Of a DNA stretch of 64,000 nucleotides, positions 57,358 through 64,000 are shown in pieces. The stretch lies in the NCBI RefSeq assembly GCF_000770795.1, contig NZ_JRKJ01000021.1:1-64000 (forward strand), given 5' to 3'. The DNA is from Lysobacter dokdonensis DS-58. GTDB taxonomy: Bacteria; Pseudomonadota; Gammaproteobacteria; Xanthomonadales; Xanthomonadaceae. Below the pieces are notes generated by a model, which was not told the origin of the DNA, ran no database searches, and saw only the letters and a list, made by a program, of their open reading frames with translations. Each line of letters starts with the position of its first letter. Position 1 is the first letter of the stretch. The position numbers and the translations under genes are program-made.

Positions 57358-59797
57358 GGCGACGTTCCAGTTGCGCGGCTACGCGTTCGACGCGCGCCCG
57401 CCAGTCCTCGGTGCTCAGGTGTCCGCGCTGGCTCTCGGCCCACAAGGGGAACGACAGTGGCGTCAGCGACTTGGGGCGGTGCAGGGCGATCGTGCGCCGC
57501 GCGCAATCGTCGAGCGCGTGCGCGAGCTGCGCGACGTCGAGCTGTTGCGCGAACACTTCACGCTGCGCCTGCGTCAGCAACAGATGGCCGGGATCGTGCC
57601 GCGTCAGCACGTCGAACAGCAAGCCGCTCGAGGCCTGCAACTGGCGCAACGAGCGGGGTGTCCGCCCGGGCAACGAGGGCGGCAGCAATCCCGCGACGCG
57701 CGCGATCTCGCGGAACTGCCGGCGCGCGAGCTCGGTGAGGTTGAAGCTGTCGGTGAGGTCGTCGAGCAACGCTTCCGGCCGCAGCATCTCCGCGATCAGC
57801 CCGGGTTCGACATCCACGTCCGCCTGCGCCGATAGCACGAATCCGTAATCGTTGGCCGCGAACGAAAACGAGTTCGGCACGCGCCGGCCCCAGCGCAAGG
57901 CAACCAACGCGGCGAACCCTTCGTTCACCGCCCGCCCCGCGAACGGATACACGAACAAGTGCCGACCATCGCGCGTCTTCACCCATTCGCAGAGCAGATG
58001 TTCCGGGCCGGGCAGGGCGGACAGCGCATGCTGCAGCATCAGCAACGGTTGCAACGCGCGCACTTCCGGCGAATCGGACTCTCCCGACGCCACGCCCGCG
58101 AGGACGCGCTCCACTTCGCGCCCGAGTTCGCCCGACAAGGGCATCCGCCCGCCCTGCCACTTCGGCACCATGCCGTCGTTGCGCTTGGCGAGCTTCACCT
58201 GCGCGGTCATCTCGTGCAGGCGGATCAGCTCCAGCGTGCGGCCCGCGAACTGGAAGCGGTCGCCGGGCTTCAGGCGCGAGACGAACGCCTCTTCCACCGA
58301 TCCCAGCGCGCCGCCGCGCAGGAACTTCACCGCCACCGTGCCGTCGCTGGTGATCGTGCCGATCGACAGCCGATGGCGGAACGCGACCTTGCGATCGTCG
58401 ACGATGTAACGCCCGTCGTCGCCGATGACCGTGCGCCGATAGTCGGGGTAGTGCGACAACGCCGAGCCGCCCTGCACGATGAAGTCGAGCACCGACAGCC
58501 ATGTGGCATGGTCGAGGTCCGCGAACGCATGCGTCCCACGCACTTCGTCGAATAGCGCATCGGCATCGAACCCACCCCCGAGCGCGAGCGTCACGCAATG
58601 CTGTGCGAGCACGTCCAATGACATGCGCGGCGGCAGGCGCGGTTCGACACGCCCGTGCGCCAATGCCTTGCGCACGGCGGCGTACTCGAGCAACTCCAGT
58701 GCATGCGTCGGCACGCACACGACGTGCGCCGCTTCACCGGGCCGATGGCGCGCGCGCCCTGCGCGTTGCAGCAAGCGCGCCATGCCTTTCGGGCTGCCGA
58801 CCTGCAGCACCTGGTCGACGGCAGGGAAGTCGACGCCGAGATCGAGGCTCGAGGTCGCCACGACGCAGCGCACGCTGCCGTCGCGCAACCCGATCTCCGC
58901 GGCCTGGCGCAACTTCGCATCGATGGACCCGTGGTGCAGCAGCAACGTGCCCTGGTCCTCGGGCCACACCGCTGACAACGCGCGATGCCACAGTTCCGCC
59001 TGCGAGCGCGTGTTGGTGAACAGCAGGCTCGTGCCGGTCGACAGCAGCCGCTCGACGACGCGCGCCAATTGCACAAGGCCGAGATGCCCGGCCCATGGAA
59101 AGCGTTCGCCCGCTTCGGGCAACAACGTATCGAGCGTGAGCGTGCGCGGCGGCAATCCCGAGACGACGGCCGCATCGGGCGCGTGCGGGAGCAACACGTC
59201 GCGGGCCTGATCGAGGTTGCCCAACGTCGCCGACAATCCCCAGGTGCGCAGCTCCGGCGCCAACGCGCGCACGCGCGCCAGCGCCAGTTGCAACAACACG
59301 CCCCGCTTGTTGCCGAGCAGCTCGTGCCATTCGTCGACGACGATGGTGCGCAGGCCCACGAACTGCGCGGCCGTCTCGGGGTACGAGAGCAGCAGCGACA
59401 GCGATTCCGGCGTCGTCACGAGTGCATCGAGTTGTCCCGCACGCGCCAGGCGCCGATCGCGTGCACTCGCATCGCCAGTGCGCAGCCCCACGCGCCAATC
59501 CAGGTCGAGCGCCTCCACCGGTTCGCGCAACGCACGCAGCGTGTCGGCGGCCAATGCGCGCAGCGGGGTGATCCACAGCAGTCGCAACCTCCGCGTGGCA
59601 TTCTTCTTGCGCTTGACCTTCGGTGCTTCGGCGAGCGCGTCGATCAGCGGTCCGCCGAATGCCGCCAGCGTCTTTCCGCTGCCCGTCGGTGTATGCAGCA
59701 GCCCGGATTCGCCGGCCTTCCATCGCTTCCAGACCTCGCGCTGGAACGGCAACGGTTTCCAGCCTTGTGCTTCGAACCACCCTTGCAACGCCTTCAT
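57350..59797 (-). CDS. Ligase-associated Lhr-type DEXH helicase
   Basis: An 815-residue superfamily 2 ATPase. The Walker A is TPTGSGKT (36-43), the Walker B variant is DEWH (155-158) and GLSATLG and the QRAGRARH motif follow, as in Lhr-Core helicases, which translocate 3'-5' on DNA and unwind RNA-DNA hybrids. A winged-helix-containing Lhr C-terminal core covers about residues 390-815. It is coupled by ATGA to the ligase gene and by an 8-base overlap to the metallophosphoesterase gene. The first ATG of the family-like N-terminus is at 59797. Confidence 0.92.
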   Translation of the reverse strand: MKALQGWFEAQGWKPLPFQREVWKRWKAGESGLLHTPTGSGKTLAAFGGPLIDALAEAPKVKRKKNATRRLRLLWITPLRALAADTLRALREPVEALDLDWRVGLRTGDASARDRRLARAGQLDALVTTPESLSLLLSYPETAAQFVGLRTIVVDEWHELLGNKRGVLLQLALARVRALAPELRTWGLSATLGNLDQARDVLLPHAPDAAVVSGLPPRTLTLDTLLPEAGERFPWAGHLGLVQLARVVERLLSTGTSLLFTNTRSQAELWHRALSAVWPEDQGTLLLHHGSIDAKLRQAAEIGLRDGSVRCVVATSSLDLGVDFPAVDQVLQVGSPKGMARLLQRAGRARHRPGEAAHVVCVPTHALELLEYAAVRKALAHGRVEPRLPPRMSLDVLAQHCVTLALGGGFDADALFDEVRGTHAFADLDHATWLSVLDFIVQGGSALSHYPDYRRTVIGDDGRYIVDDRKVAFRHRLSIGTITSDGTVAVKFLRGGALGSVEEAFVSRLKPGDRFQFAGRTLELIRLHEMTAQVKLAKRNDGMVPKWQGGRMPLSGELGREVERVLAGVASGESDSPEVRALQPLLMLQHALSALPGPEHLLCEWVKTRDGRHLFVYPFAGRAVNEGFAALVALRWGRRVPNSFSFAANDYGFVLSAQADVDVEPGLIAEMLRPEALLDDLTDSFNLTELARRQFREIARVAGLLPPSLPGRTPRSLRQLQASSGLLFDVLTRHDPGHLLLTQAQREVFAQQLDVAQLAHALDDCARRTIALHRPKSLTPLSFPLWAESQRGHLSTEDWRARVERVAAQLERRHG

Positions 59798-61398
59798 CGC
59801 GCGAGCGCCCGCAAGGTGTCGAGGCGGTCGGCCTCGGCCGCCGGCTTGTCGGTGCGCCAGCGCAGGATGCGCGGGAAGCGCACGGCGATGCCCGACTTGT
59901 GGCGCGTGGAGCGATTCACCGCTTCGAAGCCGAGCTCGAACACATGCAGCGGCGTCACCGAGCGCACGGGTCCGAAGCGTTCGAGGGTGTTCGCACGGAT
60001 CCAGCGATCGAGCTTCAGGATCTCCTTGTCGTCGAGCCCGGAGTAGGCCTTGGCGACCGGCACCAATGCATCGCCGTCCCACAGACCGAACGTGTAGTCG
60101 GTGTACAACGCGCTGCGCCGCCCGTGACCGGATTGCGCGTAGAGCAACACCGCGTCGATGGTGAGCGGATCGATCTTCCACTTCCACCAATCGCCGCGTC
60201 GCCGGCCGACCTGATAGGGCGAGGAGCGGCGTTTCAGCATCAGGCCCTCGACGCCGCGTTCGCGTGCGCCGATGCGCAAAGCGGCCGCCGTCTCCCAATC
60301 GGGCGCGATGACTTCGGGCGAAATCACCAGGCGCGGATCCGCATGGGAAGCGAGCAGTTCACCGAGCAATGCGCGACGTTCCTGCAACGGGCGCTCGCGC
60401 AGATCGATGCCATCGCGCTCCAGCAGGTCGTACGCCAGCACGCGCGCGGGCGTATCGGAGAGGATCTTCGCGCCCGGTTTGCGCCGTTGGATGCGTGTCT
60501 GCAACGCGGTGAACGGTAGCGGCGCATCGCCTTCGCGCCAGCCGAGCAACTCGCCATCGATCACGGCATCGCCGGGAAGCGATGCGAGCGCCTGTTCGAT
60601 TTCCGGGAAACGCCCATCCAGGCGTTCCTCGCCGCGCGACCACAGCGCGATGTCGCTGTCCCGCCGGATCAGTTGCACGCGGATGCCGTCCCACTTCCAT
60701 TCGAGGAGCCAGTCGTCGATCGGGCCGAGCGACTCGACGGCGGCCTCCAGCGGCGAGGCCAGGAAGAACGGATACGGCTGCGCGCGATCTCCGGGCAGCT
60801 CGCCTTCGGTCAGCAAGTCGCGCAGGAAGGCGGGCGAGGGCGACCATGCGCCGAGCATCCGCTGCGCGATGCGGGCGATGTCCACGCCGCTCATCTCCGC
60901 GAGCGCCTGCTGCACGAGGCGTTGTGACACGCCGACCCGCAGCGCGCCGGTGAGCAGCTTGTTGAAGGCGAGACGCTCGTCGTACGCGAGAGACCGCCAC
61001 GCGCCGACGATGACGTCGCGCCGCACCGCGTCCTCGCGGCCTGCGACGGCGAGCAACCGATCCTCGATCCACGCGCGCAGTGACGTCTCGTCGCGCGCCT
61101 CGACCGGCGGATCGTCGAGCAACAGCGTCAGCATTTCCGCCAGGTCGCCGACGTGGTGGTAACTCTCCTCCACCAGCCACGCGGGATTTCCGCTCGCCTC
61201 CGCGATCCAGTCGCGCAACTCGTTCGTGCCCGCGATCTTCGCGCGTGCGCCGCCGATCTTGCCGCCCGACAACAACCACAGTGCCCACGCCGCATCGTCG
61301 GGCGGCGCATCGCGGAAATAGTCGATGAGCGCGGCGCGCTTGTCGGACGTCGCCGTGCTGCGGTCGAGTCGACGATACAGGGCGGCGAAGCGACGCAT
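59794..61398 (-). CDS. ATP-dependent DNA ligase of the repair cluster
   Basis: Seals nicks using ATP, most likely in repair. The 534-residue protein has an N-terminal helical DNA-binding domain (about 1-200), then the nucleotidyltransferase motif I EWK235WDGIR with the lysine that is adenylated, and motif IV/V segments (EGLMLKRRSSPYQVGRR, GDWWKWK). The C-terminal OB-fold part is present. Its start overlaps the exonuclease stop by one base (TGATG) and its end overlaps the helicase start by ATGA, so the cluster is one operon. Confidence 0.93.
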   Translation of the reverse strand: MRRFAALYRRLDRSTATSDKRAALIDYFRDAPPDDAAWALWLLSGGKIGGARAKIAGTNELRDWIAEASGNPAWLVEESYHHVGDLAEMLTLLLDDPPVEARDETSLRAWIEDRLLAVAGREDAVRRDVIVGAWRSLAYDERLAFNKLLTGALRVGVSQRLVQQALAEMSGVDIARIAQRMLGAWSPSPAFLRDLLTEGELPGDRAQPYPFFLASPLEAAVESLGPIDDWLLEWKWDGIRVQLIRRDSDIALWSRGEERLDGRFPEIEQALASLPGDAVIDGELLGWREGDAPLPFTALQTRIQRRKPGAKILSDTPARVLAYDLLERDGIDLRERPLQERRALLGELLASHADPRLVISPEVIAPDWETAAALRIGARERGVEGLMLKRRSSPYQVGRRRGDWWKWKIDPLTIDAVLLYAQSGHGRRSALYTDYTFGLWDGDALVPVAKAYSGLDDKEILKLDRWIRANTLERFGPVRSVTPLHVFELGFEAVNRSTRHKSGIAVRFPRILRWRTDKPAAEADRLDTLRALAR

Positions 61399-62390
61399 CA
61401 GTCGTCCTCGCCGAACTGCGTGGAGAACGTGCCGGTGTCGATGCCTGCTTCGTTGAGCGCGCGCACCAGGGCGTCGGTGTTGCCGTGCGTGGCGATGACG
61501 CGGCGCGCGCCGGTTTCGCGGATCGTGCGCAGCAAGTCGGGCCAGTCGGCGTGGTCGGACACGACGAACCCGCGATCATGGTTGCGCCGCCGCCGATTGC
61601 CGCGGATCCGCATCCAGCCGGAGGCGAAACCCGTCTGCACGCGCTTGAACCGTCGCATCCACGCGCTGCCGGCGGCCGACGGCGGCGCGATCACGAGTTC
61701 GCCGGCGAAATCCGCGCCGCGCTGTTCGTCGGACACGAGCTTCGTTTCGAGCAAGGGAATCCCGCACTCGCGGTAGACCTGCACGCCCGCGGCGATCGCG
61801 CCGTGCAACCACACCGGCCGATCCGTGTGCGCCATCATTTCCGCGAGCACGCGCTGCGCCTTGCCCAACGCATAGCAGAACAACACCGCCGACTCGCCAC
61901 GCGCTGCGCACTCTTCGCGCCACTCGACGATCTCGCGCGCGACCTCCGAGGTCTCCGGCCAGCGATACACCGGCAACCCGAACGTCGCCTCGGTGATGAA
62001 CACATCGCACGGCACCACTTCGAAGGGCGCGCACGTCGGATCGGGCTGCCGCTTGTAGTCGCCGGACGCGACCCACGTTTGACCATCGATTTCGATGCGC
62101 ACCTGCGCCGAGCCCAGCACATGCCCCGCCGGGTGGAGCGATACGCGCGCATCGCCCAGCACGAACGACTCGCCGTAGTTGTAATCGAAGATGCGTTCGT
62201 CCTGGCCCAGGCGCCAGCGCAGGATCGGCAGGCCGGCGCGCGTGGCGTGGTATTCGCCCATGCCGCCGCGTGCATGATCCCCATGGCCGTGCGTGATCAC
62301 CGCACGTGGGACGGGACGCCACGGATCGATGTGGAATCCGCCCGCCGGGCAATACAGCCCTTCGGGACGCAGGACGACCAGGTCAGGCAG
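61398..62390 (-). CDS. Ligase-associated exonuclease (metallo-beta-lactamase fold), CTG start
   Basis: A 330-residue metallo-beta-lactamase-fold nuclease related to beta-CASP enzymes. The metal motif is HGHGDH (34-39), followed by HPAGHVLGSAQV and the later SDHADW. The family N-terminus (DLVVLRPEGLYCP, GGFHIDPWRP) is encoded upstream of the first GTG (62300), but the only possible start is CTG at 62390 or 62381, because a stop codon lies 6 nt further up and no ATG, GTG or TTG exists between. The gene overlaps the membrane protein gene by eight bases, so it is probably read by coupling. A base error cannot be excluded. Confidence 0.82.
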   Translation of the reverse strand: MPDLVVLRPEGLYCPAGGFHIDPWRPVPRAVITHGHGDHARGGMGEYHATRAGLPILRWRLGQDERIFDYNYGESFVLGDARVSLHPAGHVLGSAQVRIEIDGQTWVASGDYKRQPDPTCAPFEVVPCDVFITEATFGLPVYRWPETSEVAREIVEWREECAARGESAVLFCYALGKAQRVLAEMMAHTDRPVWLHGAIAAGVQVYRECGIPLLETKLVSDEQRGADFAGELVIAPPSAAGSAWMRRFKRVQTGFASGWMRIRGNRRRRNHDRGFVVSDHADWPDLLRTIRETGARRVIATHGNTDALVRALNEAGIDTGTFSTQFGEDD

Positions 62391-63147
62391 GGTCGGTCAC
62401 CCAACCGCCGCGATGCTTGAAGCGCAGCCACACCGTCTGCCCGACCAGCGCCACCGCCAGCACGAGCGCGCACCACGATGCCGCCACCGCACCGCGCACG
62501 CCCCAGTTCGACTGCATCACGTACACCGCGAGCAGGCCCCACGTCGCGGCGCCCGCGTAGTCCGGGTTGCCGCGCATGCGATGGTTCGCCCACAGGAGCA
62601 GGACCGCCAGCAACAGGAAGATCGCCAGGCTCCACGGCAGCATGTCATCGGTCGACATCAACCGATACGCAACGACGACCTGCGCGATGTTGACGAACGC
62701 CGCCAGCGACAACCACCCGGCGTGCAGCGAGATTGGCGTCCACGCCCACAGCCATTGTTGCGGCAGGCGTTGCTTGTCGTCGGTGAGGACGAAGGCCGCG
62801 CGCAGCAGGCACGCGAGCGCACCGAAGATCACCAGCAGGTTGAGCCAGTACAGGCCCATCGAGAACAGCGGCATCCACGCGGTCGTCAACGCGAAGCCCG
62901 CGGCGGTCCACGGGGCGATGTGCGTGAGCGTCGCATCGTTGCGCCGCTCGCCCGTCGCCTGCCAGATCCCGTAGAGCACGTCGAACAGGAAGATCACGCC
63001 CCAGATCGCGAATGCGTAACCGGAGGGCAGCAGCAGATTGGGGAAATGCGCGGACACCGCGCCCGACGGCGGGCCGAAAGAGCCGTGTTCGGTGAGCCAT
63101 CCGACGACGGGCATCGCGATCGCGAACAACAGCACGAGCAGGCGCAT
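62383..63147 (-). CDS. Tryptophan-rich TspO-like membrane protein
   Basis: A 254-residue protein with about seven membrane helices and many tryptophans (for example YGIWQATGER, TTAWMPLFSMGLYWLNL, WLWAWTPISLHAGWLSLAAF), the look of TspO/MBR and related tryptophan-rich sensory proteins. The TspO core is about 160 residues, so this is a longer relative. Its function is unknown here. It is the first gene of the overlap chain ending in the repair cluster, with the exonuclease start inside its end. The start at 63147 is preferred over 63279. Confidence 0.75.
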   Translation of the reverse strand: MRLLVLLFAIAMPVVGWLTEHGSFGPPSGAVSAHFPNLLLPSGYAFAIWGVIFLFDVLYGIWQATGERRNDATLTHIAPWTAAGFALTTAWMPLFSMGLYWLNLLVIFGALACLLRAAFVLTDDKQRLPQQWLWAWTPISLHAGWLSLAAFVNIAQVVVAYRLMSTDDMLPWSLAIFLLLAVLLLWANHRMRGNPDYAGAATWGLLAVYVMQSNWGVRGAVAASWCALVLAVALVGQTVWLRFKHRGGWVTDPA

Positions 63148-63330
63148 GGGAGGTCTCCGTTCCACCGATGGCGCGACGCTAACAGGCCGCCGTGATCGCG
63201 GCGTCGAACGCCCGCTTGCACATCCGTGAATCGTCCCGTTTTTCGCTGCTGAGTTGGCCATCGCGCATTGATGCGCCACTCACCGAGGCCCGCGCACGCT
63301 CGGCGCACCCATGAGAGGAGGATTCGATCG

Positions 63331-63903
63331 ATGACCCGCAAGACATTGCATATGTGCCTCGTCGCCGCGCTCGCAGGCATTGCCTTCGGCGCCTCGGCCC
63401 ACGGCGACGGGGACAAGTTCAAGATGATGGACACCAACGGCGACGGCCAGATCAGCGCGGCCGAACACGAGGCCGGTGTCACGAAGATGTTCACCGAAAT
63501 GGATGCCGACAAGGACGGCTTCGTCACCGCGGCGGAAATGGATTCGATGCACGCATCGATGAAGAGCGCCGACAAGGGCGAGAAGCGCGGCATGGACATG
63601 AAGTCCAGCGAGAAGATCGCCAAGATGGACAAGGACGGCGACGGCAAGCTCTCGGCGGCCGAACACAGCACCGGCGCACAGGAAATGTTCGGCAAGATGG
63701 ATGCGGACGGCAACGGCATGTTGTCCCGCGCCGAAATGAACGCCGGGCACGACAAGATGATGAGCAAGGACAAGCCGGCCAAGGACGACTGGTCCAAGAA
63801 GCCGACCGGCACCCAGGCCGATGCTTCGGATCACTCGGAGCATTCGGGCCACGACGACGCCGCGAAGGCCTCGACCCCGCCTGCGGACGACAACGGCGGC
63901 TGA
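63331..63903 (+). CDS. Secreted EF-hand protein with four calcium loops
   Basis: A 190-residue exported protein with a signal peptide (cleavage near ASAHG, residue 23) and four canonical EF-hand loops: D34-E45, D58-E69, D100-E111 and D124-E135, each with the DxDxDG pattern or close to it. A Ser/His/Asp-rich tail of about 45 residues follows. It is probably a periplasmic or extracellular calcium binder. GAGAGGAGGATT precedes the ATG. Its partner is not known. Confidence 0.88.
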   Translation: MTRKTLHMCLVAALAGIAFGASAHGDGDKFKMMDTNGDGQISAAEHEAGVTKMFTEMDADKDGFVTAAEMDSMHASMKSADKGEKRGMDMKSSEKIAKMDKDGDGKLSAAEHSTGAQEMFGKMDADGNGMLSRAEMNAGHDKMMSKDKPAKDDWSKKPTGTQADASDHSEHSGHDDAAKASTPPADDNGG

Positions 63904-64000
63904 AGCGCACGCTCGGTTCGCGCCGCGCCGCTGGTCGGCGGCCGTGGCGCGAACACCGCGTGAAGACGCATTAACCTGCGCGATGGTCCAATGGGTCGTC
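63904..64000. other. Right-edge gap with a possible next gene start
   Basis: About 80 bases follow the EF-hand gene and then an ATG at 63983 opens a frame (MVQWVV) that runs off the window. It has no visible ribosome site and only six codons are present, so it cannot be judged. Nothing else is seen in the gap. Confidence 0.25.

Overview
The window is chromosomal DNA from a GC-rich gammaproteobacterium of the Xanthomonadaceae/Lysobacteraceae type (Lysobacter, Luteimonas and relatives). Three things suggest this: the DsbA pair next to cytochrome c4 and EngB, a plant-type GshA, and a homodimeric AceE beside several small conserved proteins typical of the family. That placement comes from recognising families, not from a database search. 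Genes are packed tightly and many neighbours share ATGA, TGATG or convergent stop-codon overlaps. I saw no rRNA, tRNA, insertion sequence, prophage or CRISPR array.

Layout: 1-1717 is a thiol-disulfide exchange and cytochrome c4 block on the minus strand, followed by engB and gshA (1872-3953). 3994-7729 has a TPR lipoprotein divergent from the glutathione-dependent formaldehyde pathway (frmA, fghA). 8006-10025 holds a LuxR-type regulator, a small protein and a DegV protein. 10080-13808 is a minus-strand operon with two exported amidohydrolases, one of which has lost its metal ligands. 13891-18689 contains a nucleosidase, a DUF924 protein, a three-part glutaredoxin fusion, a polysaccharide deacetylase, a methyltransferase and an SGNH hydrolase. 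18689-26124 carries central metabolism and ribosome assembly genes (alanine aminotransferase, rsgA, a QEGLA-family protein, maeB) and a GT-C-like membrane protein. 26149-31797 is a surface-glycan glycosyltransferase island with duplicated modules. 31916-34603 is aceE, closed by a clear terminator.

34641-39065 is a run of small membrane or secreted proteins of unknown function. 39102-39353 is a 21-bp tandem repeat array. About 39650-41250 is lower in GC and carries a lipoprotein gene and a DUF3427-DUF3883 nuclease-like gene, the best candidate here for a defence function. 41246-53602 mixes an Excalibur protein, a lipase-like lipoprotein, an Old Yellow Enzyme, a beta-propeller protein, a secreted metallophosphoesterase, a flippase-like protein, ltaE and a predicted metallopeptidase. 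53618-62390 is rich in nucleic-acid enzymes: an alkyladenine glycosylase, a PIN/NYN protein and the ligase-associated repair cluster (metallophosphoesterase, helicase, ATP-dependent ligase, exonuclease). The window ends with a tryptophan-rich membrane protein and a secreted EF-hand protein.

Several genes have a CTAGA(A/T/C)T-like box just upstream. At two adjacent genes (55661 and 56390) a perfect inverted repeat surrounds or overlaps this box, which suggests specific regulation.
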